From contig CAAGBS010000035.1 of the NCBI GenBank assembly GCA_900768125.1, positions 1 through 64,000 of the forward strand: a stretch of DNA of 64,000 nt, given 5' to 3'. The translations under genes were made by a program, and so were the position numbers. This DNA comes from Oscillospiraceae bacterium (lineage in GTDB: Bacteria > Bacillota > Clostridia > Oscillospirales > Ruminococcaceae). How positions within the stretch are numbered: the first letter of the stretch is position 1; every line of letters starts with the position of its first letter. Of the stretch, positions 7,542 through 15,039 are shown in pieces. The notes below the pieces were generated by a model. The model saw only the letters and a program-made list of their open reading frames with translations, did no database searches and was not told where the DNA came from.

Positions 7542-8135
7542 ATGTCAACAAAAAAGGTAAACGTAAAAAAACTCACCATGAGCGCGGTGCTGATAGCGTT
7601 ATCCGCAGCGCTGAGCATGGTGAAGATATTCGAAATGCCGCTGGGCGGCTCCGTTACGCTTCTCAGCATGATGCCTGTATGCATGCTGTCGATAATGTAC
7701 GGGTGCAGATGGGGGCTTTTCTGCTCGTTCGTCTATTCGCTTTCGCAGCTTCTGATGGGCATAGGCGCGGTCATTGGCTGGGGACTGACTCCTGCGGCGC
7801 TGGTCGGGTGCATTGCGTTTGATTATATCATCGCATTCACGGTGCTGGGCTTTGCGGGACTGTTCAGGAAACACGGCGTGCTCGGGTACATCGGCGGCAT
7901 CGCTCTGGCGCTGGCAATGAGGCTGGTCAGCCATGTGATAAGCGGAGTTATTTTTTTCGCAAGCTGGGCGCCCGATGGCTGGAATCCGTTCGCCTACTCG
8001 GTAAGCTACAACGGGCTTTACATGCTGCCGGAAATGGCGTTCACCATCATCGGCGCAGCTCTGCTGCTGAAAGAGCCGCACACCGCGAAGCTTTTCAGGG
8101 TCGAGAACACGGCTACGAAGCCTGCGGAAATATAA
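7542..8135 (+). CDS. thiT: ECF-type thiamine transporter substrate-binding component ThiT
   Basis: A 197-residue membrane protein with about six helices, the size and layout of ECF S-components. The ThiT signature is clear: PLGGSVTLLSMMP after helix 1, a QLLMGIG segment, the LDY/FDYIIAF helix, and the thiamine-binding motif YSVSYNGLYMLPE near residue 155. ThiT binds thiamine outside the cell and works with the shared EcfA-EcfA'-EcfT energising module, which is not encoded here. The start at 7542 has AGAAAGGA upstream; a start at 7419 would lie upstream of the promoter. No TPP riboswitch is visible. Confidence 0.9.
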   Translation: MSTKKVNVKKLTMSAVLIALSAALSMVKIFEMPLGGSVTLLSMMPVCMLSIMYGCRWGLFCSFVYSLSQLLMGIGAVIGWGLTPAALVGCIAFDYIIAFTVLGFAGLFRKHGVLGYIGGIALALAMRLVSHVISGVIFFASWAPDGWNPFAYSVSYNGLYMLPEMAFTIIGAALLLKEPHTAKLFRVENTATKPAEI

Positions 8136-8207
8136 GAATACAAGCTGTCGATAAAGGCACATCTGCGTCTTTCTCAACAGCCTGCATAGATTTTTTAGAC
8201 ATATCAA

Positions 8208-8238
8208 CCACCTTTGCAAACGCAGAGGTGGTATTTTA
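8208..8238 (+). terminator. thiT terminator
   Basis: 10-bp stem with one G-T pair (8208-8217 with 8222-8231), loop aaac, then tatttta. It lies between convergent thiT and the MATE gene, just past the MATE stop codon. Confidence 0.7.
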
Positions 8239-9624
8239 TTACGCCGCCTGCTGTGGGACCGCTTCGTCTTCCGGCGGCATACTGCGCGTCTGCTTCCGGC
8301 ACGCCGCGACGAAATATATTATCTCGGCAATACCGGTCAGTCCCCATGAGAAGCTGTACAGCAGATACAGCGAGGGGATAGTCTCGAAGTAGGCGAAGAT
8401 GGTGTAGACCCAAGCTACACGGAACACACAGGAGCCAATCAGCACTATTATAGTCGGCGCGACTGTTTTTCCTATGCCGCGGGAGGCAGCTATGGTGCAG
8501 TCCATCAGGCCTGCCAGGCAGTAGGACCAGCCCATTATGCTTATCCTCTGCAGTCCGGCTCCTATTACCTCGGGGTCGTTGGCGAAGAACGACATGAACT
8601 GCCTGCCGAATATCAGCAGCAGTCCGCCGAGTATCGCGCCTGTCGCAAAGGAATACAGCAGGCTTATCAGATAGCTTTTCATCATGCGGCTGCGTTTTCC
8701 GGCTCCGCGGTTGCGGCTGACGAAGCTTGCGCAGGCTGTGTATATCGCGGCGAGTACGTTAAATATCAGCGTGTCTGCGTTCGCCGCGCCGGAGTTTCCC
8801 GACACCATAACTGCGTCGAAATGGTTCACGCCCGCCTGAACGAACAGATTCGCTATCGCGAAGACTGCATTCTGTATCCCTGCGGGAAATCCCAGCAGGA
8901 ATACGTCCCCGCAGGCGCGGCGCTCGAAGTATTTTCCGGAGAACTGCAGACCGCAGGCGTCATTCCTGCGGAACATGTGTATCAGTATCAGCGCCGCCGA
9001 GAGATACTGCGCGATGACGCTCGCCGTGGCAACGCCGTCCGCAGCGCGGCGGCAGACTATCACGAAGAAAAGATTCAGCCCCACATTGAACACGCCCGCT
9101 ATCGACAGGAATATCAGCGGGAGTTTTGTCTCGCCGTTGGCGCTGAGAACTCCGTTGCCGAAGTTGAAGATGGCGGTCGCAGGCATTCCGATTGAATATA
9201 TCCTGAGATACAGCACTGCGCTCGGCATTAGCTCCTCCTTTGTGCCCAGCAGGGACAGCATAGGCTCGGTGAGCGCAAGGCAGATCAGGCAGGCAGCGAT
9301 ACCTGTCAGCAGGCAGACAAGCAGCGAGGAATGTACTGTTTTCCGCGTAGCCTCGATATCGCCTGCGCCAAGCCTGTGGGCAGTGCGGACGTTCACTCCT
9401 GCGCCCATGCCTATCAGGAACCCTGTGAACAGCGACACCAGCAGTGTTGTGGAGCCGACTGCGCCCAGCGCGATGTAGTCCGCGAATTTGCCCGCGATAG
9501 CCACGTCGCTGAGGTTGAAAAGCACCTCCAGCACCTGCGTCATCATCAGCGGCAGGCTGAAAAGTATCAAGTTCTTCCAGAGCGAGCCTGTGGTCATCTG
9601 TATTGAAGACTTCTTTGTATTCAT
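8239..9624 (-). CDS. MATE family multidrug/metabolite exporter
   Basis: A 461-residue membrane protein with the usual twelve helices of the multidrug and toxin extrusion family (DinF/NorM-like). Typical sequences are the opening GSLWKNLILFSLPLMMTQVLEVLFNLSDVAIAGK, the GVNVRTAHRLGAGD loop after helix 3, and the matching second-half loop FVSRNRGAGKRSRMMKSY near residue 315. Such proteins export drugs or metabolites in exchange for Na+ or H+; the substrate is not predictable. The start has GGGAG 11 nt upstream. The gene has its own promoter, and its short leader carries two hairpins. Confidence 0.93.
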   Translation of the reverse strand: MNTKKSSIQMTTGSLWKNLILFSLPLMMTQVLEVLFNLSDVAIAGKFADYIALGAVGSTTLLVSLFTGFLIGMGAGVNVRTAHRLGAGDIEATRKTVHSSLLVCLLTGIAACLICLALTEPMLSLLGTKEELMPSAVLYLRIYSIGMPATAIFNFGNGVLSANGETKLPLIFLSIAGVFNVGLNLFFVIVCRRAADGVATASVIAQYLSAALILIHMFRRNDACGLQFSGKYFERRACGDVFLLGFPAGIQNAVFAIANLFVQAGVNHFDAVMVSGNSGAANADTLIFNVLAAIYTACASFVSRNRGAGKRSRMMKSYLISLLYSFATGAILGGLLLIFGRQFMSFFANDPEVIGAGLQRISIMGWSYCLAGLMDCTIAASRGIGKTVAPTIIVLIGSCVFRVAWVYTIFAYFETIPSLYLLYSFSWGLTGIAEIIYFVAACRKQTRSMPPEDEAVPQQAA

Positions 9625-9651
9625 CTGCTGTAATTCTCCCGGAAATCAACA

Positions 9652-9701
9652 AAATGCACCCCGTTGTGCATTTCTGGCGGCTGATAAATCGGCCGCCAGA
9701 A
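9652..9701 (-). promoter_or_regulatory. Two tandem hairpins in the MATE leader RNA
   Basis: Stem A, 10 bp (9672-9681 with 9692-9701), and stem B, 8 bp (9652-9659 with 9666-9673), touch each other by 2 nt and fill most of the roughly 70-nt leader. They could form a small regulatory switch or simply protect the mRNA. I do not recognise a known riboswitch. Confidence 0.45.
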
Positions 9702-9702
9702 T

Positions 9703-9731
9703 ATGATAGCACTTTCGGATCAGTTTGTCAA
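9703..9731 (-). promoter_or_regulatory. MATE gene promoter
   Basis: Minus-strand TTGACA (9726-9731), 17-bp spacer, TATCAT (9703-9708). Confidence 0.75.
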
Positions 9732-9833
9732 GCGGGATATGTGCCGAAGCACAGCTGTATTTGTGGTGCCGGAGCACAGCGAACGCCCCGGCTTGTGACC
9801 GGGGCGCCCGCTGGTGTATGGAAAATGAAGAAG

Positions 9834-12005
9834 TTATCTTATCCTGCGGCGGAAAAGAGCCGCAAATATCAGACCAGCCGCCGCAGCTCCGGCGCTTACC
9901 AGAAGCTGTATCAGCCCTGAATTACCACCGTCTGACGAGCCGCTTCCGGAATCATTCCCGGGAAACCCTCCGCCGGGGAAGCCGCCGTTATTGTCGCCAT
10001 TTCCGTTGCCGCCGGGGAAAGACGGGCGGTCTGAACTGTTGTCAGTATTTCCGGAATTATCAGCGGATTCGGTGCTTCCGGTGCTTTCCGCGGTTGCTGG
10101 GTTAGCTGGAACGGCGGGGTTATCCGTAACTTCGGAGGTCGCTGCGGGGGAGTCTGAGTTATTCGGAGCGGTCTGCGCGCTGTTTTCAGCGTTTCCGGAG
10201 TTATCCGGGATATCACCGGACGCGCCTGACGGAGGGTCGCCGGAGGGCTTCTCCGGAGGAGTTCCGTTCGTGTTACCGGAATTGAAGTCAGCGCCGCCGG
10301 GCATTTCCGGGGGCTGCTGACCATCGGGAGCACCTGATGCGTTTCGGGCGCTGTCGTCAGCGGGGAGAATGGTTTCGGAGAGCGCGACAGTATCTTCCGC
10401 CGCCGTGCCCGATGATTCAGAATTGCCAGATACTGCGGTGCTTTCCGAAGCCACGTTCCCCTGGGACTGCGCTTCGAACTGCTTTCTTCTGCCGCCGTTG
10501 TCGCGGTTTCCGCCCATGCCGCCCATTATAGAAATGTCGATATCCGCAGTGTCGATGAGCGCTGACGAGTTCTGGCGCTGGGCTTCCGTGGTGGAGGGCA
10601 TGGTGCCGTCAAGCTGACCGAGTACGCTCTCCGCGCGAAGTTCAACCACCCTGACCAGCATCTGAGCGGCTGCGTCGTATTCGTCATAGGTGTAGAATGC
10701 GTTGGGGTCGGTGCTTACCAGTTCGTCTATCTGGGAGCGGATACGTTCGTAGGTCTGCTGGAACACGCCGCCCTGGACGTATTCCTTGCTGAGAATGCGC
10801 AGGTATTCGTGATACTTTGCGAGGTATTCCTCGTTCTCGAGTATCTTGTCGAAGAACTGCGTGCCGGAGAACGGCGAATCTATCGCGTAGTTCACCGCGT
10901 CAGAATCGCTGCTGTTCATTCCGCCGAACGACAGGTTGTAGTCCCAGGGAATGAGGTTGATGACTCCGCTGCTTTCGTAAAGATAGTAGTTGTGCGCCAT
11001 GTTTCCGCTGAGGCTGTCGAGGTTGACTGCAAACGTATGCGCAGCCATATATTTCAGCAGATTATCTATGTCGAGACAGTCATCGAGGTCGGTGCCCTCA
11101 GCGGCGGCTTTCAGGGCGGCTACAACGCGCTTATGGCTTGCCTTTGAGGAATCCGTCACCTCTGCGTCCCATATTTCGGAGTAGCTGTCGAGGTCGTCGT
11201 CTGTGTAGTTCAGGTCGCACCCGCCGGAGCTTCCGAACCCGCCGAATCCGCCGCCGGGACCGCCGTTGTTATCGTTGCTGTCGCCGTCAGGGCGTTCAGG
11301 CGGTGTGAAGTCTTCCGCGTTATCCGGCGGTGTGAAATTGCCGCCCTTGTCGTTGTTCTTTCCGCCGCCCATCTGCATGGAGTCCGGCTTGTAGAGGTCT
11401 CCGCTCTTTACGCCGTAGTTTCTCAGCAGGAAGCTGTCCTCGACTGCTTCGATCGCGAGGTAAACGCCCCAGTAATCGCCGTTGACGGATATCTGAGCGT
11501 AGTTGTACAGCGAGCTGTCAGCGCCGAGGTAGGCGAACATGTCATAGGCGATGGCTTCCTTCATGTTGGTGGCGTCGGCGTAGTTGTTGTTGAGCACCAG
11601 CTTGTCAAGCCCGAAGCAGGTCTGACCCTCAACATATTTGTCGAACTCCAGCTTGAAGCTGTAGCGGTCGGTGGTGGGGTCGTTTACTATCGAGGAAAGG
11701 CTGGTGTTCCCCTTGGGACGAATGCCGACATTATAGAACGCAGTGCCGTTCACCACGGCGTCGCATTTGTAATATTCCTCGGACGCGGCGTTGTCCAGCA
11801 TGTCCTGCCAGTCGTTCGGGTCCATGATTATATTCACGCTGATTATCCGGCTGTGGTCGAACAGCGCGGTCTCATACTCCATCGTGATACCCGTGGAGGC
11901 GTTCGCGAAAACCGTTTCGGACAGCAGGCACAGCCCGAAGCTTACCACGAAAGCCGCCGCTATAAGTATCACGGCAAGACGTTCTGCAAATTTGGTTCCC
12001 AGCAA
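9834..12005 (-). CDS. CotH-family kinase-like membrane protein with low-complexity C-terminal half
   Basis: A 723-residue surface protein. After an N-terminal signal or anchor helix (about 10-30), residues 40-480 match the CotH kinase fold: VNIIMDPNDW, a Lys/Arg-rich NVGIRPKGNTS strand, the LNNNYADATNMKEAIAYDMF helix and IPWDYNLSFGG, the likely metal-binding Asp region. A Gly/Asn/Asp-rich insert (about 215-265) interrupts it. Residues about 500-690 are Ser, Thr, Asn, Gly and Pro-rich, and a last helix plus RRRIR (697-723) anchors the C-terminus. Family members phosphorylate spore-coat or other proteins; the target here is unknown. The start is TTG at 12005, because GGAGGG lies 7 nt upstream. 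It is the third gene of an operon with DUF4956 and VTC genes. Confidence 0.88.
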   Translation of the reverse strand: MLGTKFAERLAVILIAAAFVVSFGLCLLSETVFANASTGITMEYETALFDHSRIISVNIIMDPNDWQDMLDNAASEEYYKCDAVVNGTAFYNVGIRPKGNTSLSSIVNDPTTDRYSFKLEFDKYVEGQTCFGLDKLVLNNNYADATNMKEAIAYDMFAYLGADSSLYNYAQISVNGDYWGVYLAIEAVEDSFLLRNYGVKSGDLYKPDSMQMGGGKNNDKGGNFTPPDNAEDFTPPERPDGDSNDNNGGPGGGFGGFGSSGGCDLNYTDDDLDSYSEIWDAEVTDSSKASHKRVVAALKAAAEGTDLDDCLDIDNLLKYMAAHTFAVNLDSLSGNMAHNYYLYESSGVINLIPWDYNLSFGGMNSSDSDAVNYAIDSPFSGTQFFDKILENEEYLAKYHEYLRILSKEYVQGGVFQQTYERIRSQIDELVSTDPNAFYTYDEYDAAAQMLVRVVELRAESVLGQLDGTMPSTTEAQRQNSSALIDTADIDISIMGGMGGNRDNGGRRKQFEAQSQGNVASESTAVSGNSESSGTAAEDTVALSETILPADDSARNASGAPDGQQPPEMPGGADFNSGNTNGTPPEKPSGDPPSGASGDIPDNSGNAENSAQTAPNNSDSPAATSEVTDNPAVPANPATAESTGSTESADNSGNTDNSSDRPSFPGGNGNGDNNGGFPGGGFPGNDSGSGSSDGGNSGLIQLLVSAGAAAAGLIFAALFRRRIR

Positions 12006-12017
12006 GGATATCCCTCC

Positions 12018-12689
12018 TTACGACATGTATTCGCCGTTGTAGCTTACCAGCGCGGCGTTGCTTACGCCGTCCAGCGCGATAAGGCTGTTGATGAACTGGG
12101 TGGAGTCGCCGGTGAGCTTCACCTCGGCGGTAAGCTCGATGCCGGAAGCGTTGACGGACTTGCTCTTTACAACGCAGCGCTTAACCGAGCGGGACACAAG
12201 GTCGAGCGCCGCCTTTTCAGCAGAGTCGTTTTCAGCGTTGATAACAACGATGTAGGGAGTTTCGATGTGCTTTCTGTTGGCGAAGAGTATAAGCACCACG
12301 CCGATGATGACCGAGCCTGCGACCGCAAGCGGTATCATTCCCGCGCCGATGACTATTCCTGCTGCGATGGACCAGAACAGGAAGACTATCTCCATCGGCT
12401 CCTTGATAGCCGTGCGGAATCTGACGATAGAGAGCGCGCCGACCATACCGAGCGAGAGGACTACGTTTGAAGTCACCGCCATGATGACCAGCGTAGTCAC
12501 CAGCGAAAGACCGACGAGTGTGAGCGCGAACCCGGTGGAGTACATCACGCCGGAAAACGTCTTCTTGTAGACGAGGAAGATGAAAAGACCTATCGCGAGC
12601 GCGAAAGCAAGACCTATAATGGTATCGAGTATCGAAAATTCTGTAACGCTTTCAAGAAAGCTGGATTTGAAAATATCGCTGAATGTCAT
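12018..12689 (-). CDS. DUF4956 membrane protein
   Basis: A 223-residue protein matching the DUF4956 family: three to four membrane helices in residues 20-145 (LDTIIGLAFALAIGLFIFLVY; a helix ending VLSLGMVGALSIVRFRTAIKEPMEIVFLFW, the most conserved part), then a soluble C-terminal domain of about 75 residues with an ACT-like alternation of strands and helices. DUF4956 genes regularly sit between VTC polyphosphate polymerase and CotH genes, as here (15 nt after the first, 12 nt before the second). The cytoplasmic tail may sense a ligand; that is inference. AGGAGGTAAATC is the ribosome site. Confidence 0.88.
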   Translation of the reverse strand: MTFSDIFKSSFLESVTEFSILDTIIGLAFALAIGLFIFLVYKKTFSGVMYSTGFALTLVGLSLVTTLVIMAVTSNVVLSLGMVGALSIVRFRTAIKEPMEIVFLFWSIAAGIVIGAGMIPLAVAGSVIIGVVLILFANRKHIETPYIVVINAENDSAEKAALDLVSRSVKRCVVKSKSVNASGIELTAEVKLTGDSTQFINSLIALDGVSNAALVSYNGEYMS

Positions 12690-12704
12690 GATTTACCTCC
12701 GTTA

Positions 12705-13397
12705 TCAGCCGAACCTGCGGCATGTGCTGTATTTTGAAAATGACTGCTGACGAACTCCCTCGCACTGTATCAGGTCTTCAATGACCTGCGGCAGGAAGCC
12801 GTCGTATTTGACTTCCATCAGCATGTCCCCGGGATCGTCTGCGGCGCTGATGTCGCTCACTTTGTCCTCGAGGAACTGCTGATGATACATCGTGGTGCGC
12901 ACATTGAAATCAAACGTTATCCGGACGTTTCCCGGCGCGTAGACGTACGGCTCCCGCTGGTAGGACACCAGCACCCTCGGGCGCAGAAGCTGCGTTTTCA
13001 TCTTGGAAACAAGCTCGCCGAGGAGCGGTTTTCCATCGGTGTTTATCTTATCGGCGGCGCCGTCCAGCAGAAGCCGGCAGTCGGCGGGGTCGAGGGATTC
13101 GCCGCACTTCATGCACAGGCTGTCGTGCTTTATTTTTTTCTCAAGGGTGAGGTGCTGCGTGTCGTTGTTGTAGTATCTTATCCGGAATTTCTCGCGCTGC
13201 GGCGAGCCGTTTATCTTCTCTTTCAGCGCCTTGTCGCGGTAGTTGTCGAAATATATGCTGCGAATGCGGTAAAGTCCGCTGCTGTCGGTGTGGGGGTCGG
13301 TCTGCATGACTGCGCGCAGCCTGCTCCTGAGTGCGAGGTGCTCTGCGCAGCTTATGCTGTATTTCAGCTCGTGCCGGTATCGGGGGGCTTTCTCCAT
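12705..13397 (-). CDS. VTC-domain polyphosphate polymerase
   Basis: A 230-residue protein of the VTC/CYTH-like tunnel fold. It shows the basic-residue pattern of the catalytic tunnel: RYRHELKYSI at the N-terminus, YRIRSIYFDNYRD, KFRIRYYNND, LEKKIK, VSYQREPYV, RITFDFNVRT and the metal-binding LMEVKYDG. In yeast Vtc4 this domain polymerises ATP gamma-phosphate into polyphosphate. No membrane segment is present, so it probably acts on the cytoplasmic face, perhaps bound to the DUF4956 protein. The start at 13397 has AAAGGAG 9 nt upstream; the longer frame would begin upstream of the -10 box. It opens the operon. Confidence 0.88.
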   Translation of the reverse strand: MEKAPRYRHELKYSISCAEHLALRSRLRAVMQTDPHTDSSGLYRIRSIYFDNYRDKALKEKINGSPQREKFRIRYYNNDTQHLTLEKKIKHDSLCMKCGESLDPADCRLLLDGAADKINTDGKPLLGELVSKMKTQLLRPRVLVSYQREPYVYAPGNVRITFDFNVRTTMYHQQFLEDKVSDISAADDPGDMLMEVKYDGFLPQVIEDLIQCEGVRQQSFSKYSTCRRFG

Positions 13398-13428
13398 ACG
13401 GCTCAGCTCCTTTCGTTTTGATGACTTG

Positions 13429-13484
13429 ATTATACGGCTCAAAGCTGAAATCAACCTGAAATTTAATCTGAATTTAACGTGAAA
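13429..13484 (-). promoter_or_regulatory. Promoter of the VTC-DUF4956-CotH operon with four 11-bp-spaced repeats
   Basis: TATAAT lies at 13429-13434 on the minus strand with no good -35 box. Instead four direct copies of CTGAAA/T or GTGAAA (plus-strand view) start at 13445, 13456, 13468 and 13479, spaced 11, 12 and 11 bp, about one helical turn. This is the layout of an OmpR/PhoB-type regulator site. The response-regulator promoter at 40923-40955 has the same motif with the same gap to its -10 box. Confidence 0.65.
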
Positions 13485-13504
13485 TCAACAAATCGGTTTT
13501 CCTC

Positions 13505-13533
13505 TTGACTTATCGGAGGTTTTGCGGTATACT
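13505..13533 (+). promoter_or_regulatory. glyQS promoter
   Basis: TTGACT (13505-13510), 17-bp spacer, TATACT (13528-13533). Confidence 0.8.
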
Positions 13534-13556
13534 ATATAAGTAACTATTTTTACTGT

Positions 13557-13575
13557 CCCTGCAAGCCATGCAGGG
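13557..13575 (+). promoter_or_regulatory. Hairpin just ahead of the glyQS ribosome site
   Basis: Perfect 7-bp stem (13557-13563 with 13569-13575), 5-nt loop, ending a few nt before AAAGGAAA. The leader is about 50 nt, far too short for a T-box, which is the common control of tRNA-synthetase genes in Bacillota. Confidence 0.5.
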
Positions 13576-13591
13576 CTGAAAGGAAATCAAT

Positions 13592-14965
13592 ATGAACAAC
13601 ACAGAAAAGACCCTCGACAAAATCGTTGCGCTCTGCAAGGGCAGAGGATTCGTCTATCCCGGAAGCGAGATCTACGGCGGTCTCGCGAACACGTGGGATT
13701 ACGGCCCCCTCGGCGTTGAGCTGAAGACCAACATCAAGAACGCGTGGCGCAAGAAGTTCATTCAGGAGAACAAGTACAATGTCGGACTGGATTCCGCTAT
13801 CCTGATGAACCCGCAGACATGGGTTGCTTCCGGACACGTCGGCGGCTTCTCCGACCCGCTGATGGACTGCAAAGACTGCAAGACCCGCCACCGCGCAGAC
13901 AAGCTCATCGAAGACAACGGCGGCGACGCCAACGGCTGGACCAACGAGCAGATGATGACTTACATCAGGGAGCACGGCATCAAGTGCCCCAACTGCGGTT
14001 CCACCAACTTCACCGATATCCGTCAGTTCAACCTGATGTTCAAGACCTTCCAGGGCGTAACTGAGGACAGCAAGAACGAGATATATCTCCGTCCGGAGAC
14101 CGCGCAGGGTATTTTCGTAAACTTCGCGAATATCCAGCGCACCAGCCGCAAAAAGGTGCCGTTCGGCGTTGCGCAGGTAGGCAAGTCCTTCCGTAACGAG
14201 ATAACCCCCGGTCAGTTCATCTTCCGCGTGCGCGAGTTCGAGCAGATGGAACTTGAGTTCTTCTGCAAGCCCGGCACCGACCTCGAGTGGTTCCAGTACT
14301 GGAGAAGCTACTGCAAGAACTTCCTGCTGTCCCTCGGCTTAAAGGAGGAGAACATCAGACTCCGCGACCACAGCCCGGAGGAACTCTGCTTCTATTCCAA
14401 GGCTACTACCGACTTTGAGTTCATGTTCCCGTTCGGCTGGGGCGAACTCTGGGGCGTTGCAGACCGCACCGACTACGACCTTACCCAGCACCAGAAGACT
14501 TCCGGCAAGAGCCTGGAGTATTTCGACCCTGAGACCAACGAGAAGTACATTCCGTATGTTATCGAGCCGTCCCTCGGCGTTGAGAGACTGTTCCTCGCAG
14601 TGGTATGCGACGCTTACGACGAGGAGCAGCTTGAAGACGGCACCAGCCGTACAGTAATGCACCTGCACCCGGCGCTGGCTCCCGTCAAGGCAGCAGTGCT
14701 CCCGCTGTCCAAGAAGCTCAGCGAAAAGGCTGGCGAACTCCACGACGAGCTTGCGAAGTACTTCAACGTTGATTTCGACGACGCAGGCGCTATCGGCAAG
14801 CGCTACCGCAGACAGGACGAGATAGGCACTCCGTTCTGCATAACCTACGATTTCGACACCGAGACGGACGGCTGCGTTACAGTCCGCGAGCGTGATTCGA
14901 TGCAGCAGGTTCGTATCCCGCTGACCGAAGTAAAGGCTTACATCGAGGAAAGAATTTTCTTCTGA
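13592..14965 (+). CDS. glyQS: Glycine--tRNA ligase, single-chain homodimeric type
   Basis: A 457-residue class II synthetase of the eukaryote/archaea-like alpha2 form, not the alpha2beta2 GlyQ+GlyS form. It charges tRNA-Gly with glycine. Visible are KGRGFVYPGSEIYGG and the WDYGPLG motif 1 region, a zinc-type cysteine group (CKDCKTRHRAD and IKCPNCGS, about 88-134), motif 2 FRNEITPGQFIFRVREFEQME near 205, and motif 3 EPSLGVERL near 330, followed by the anticodon-binding domain with TPFCITYDFDTETDGCVTVRERDS. The length matches the family. The gene is monocistronic and read divergently from the polyphosphate operon. Confidence 0.96.
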   Translation: MNNTEKTLDKIVALCKGRGFVYPGSEIYGGLANTWDYGPLGVELKTNIKNAWRKKFIQENKYNVGLDSAILMNPQTWVASGHVGGFSDPLMDCKDCKTRHRADKLIEDNGGDANGWTNEQMMTYIREHGIKCPNCGSTNFTDIRQFNLMFKTFQGVTEDSKNEIYLRPETAQGIFVNFANIQRTSRKKVPFGVAQVGKSFRNEITPGQFIFRVREFEQMELEFFCKPGTDLEWFQYWRSYCKNFLLSLGLKEENIRLRDHSPEELCFYSKATTDFEFMFPFGWGELWGVADRTDYDLTQHQKTSGKSLEYFDPETNEKYIPYVIEPSLGVERLFLAVVCDAYDEEQLEDGTSRTVMHLHPALAPVKAAVLPLSKKLSEKAGELHDELAKYFNVDFDDAGAIGKRYRRQDEIGTPFCITYDFDTETDGCVTVRERDSMQQVRIPLTEVKAYIEERIFF

Positions 14966-14986
14966 TGAATTGATTTCGCAATAAGC

Positions 14987-15037
14987 AAAAAAGCAAAGCA
15001 GAAAGGGACTTCGTCCTGTCAACTGCTTTGCTTTTTT
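14987..15037. terminator. Terminator shared by glyQS and the LRR-DUF4132 gene
   Basis: 15-bp stem (14987-15001 with 15023-15037) with A-run and T-run on its ends, and an inner small hairpin with a ttcg turn. It sits 2 nt past the minus-strand stop codon at 15040, so it can serve both directions. Confidence 0.8.
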
Positions 15038-15039
15038 AT

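Noticed and set aside
8118..8204. 29-codon minus-strand frame starting MSKKSMQAVEK after AAAGGTGG
   Set aside because: The apparent ribosome site is part of the thiT terminator stem, and the peptide is too short and unlike anything known to me.
9652..9701. Guanidine-II (mini-ykkC) riboswitch, which also has two tandem hairpins and occurs before exporter genes
   Set aside because: Only one loop contains ACGG, and with an extra flanking A and G; the other loop (about 10 nt) has no ACGR. The match is not good enough.
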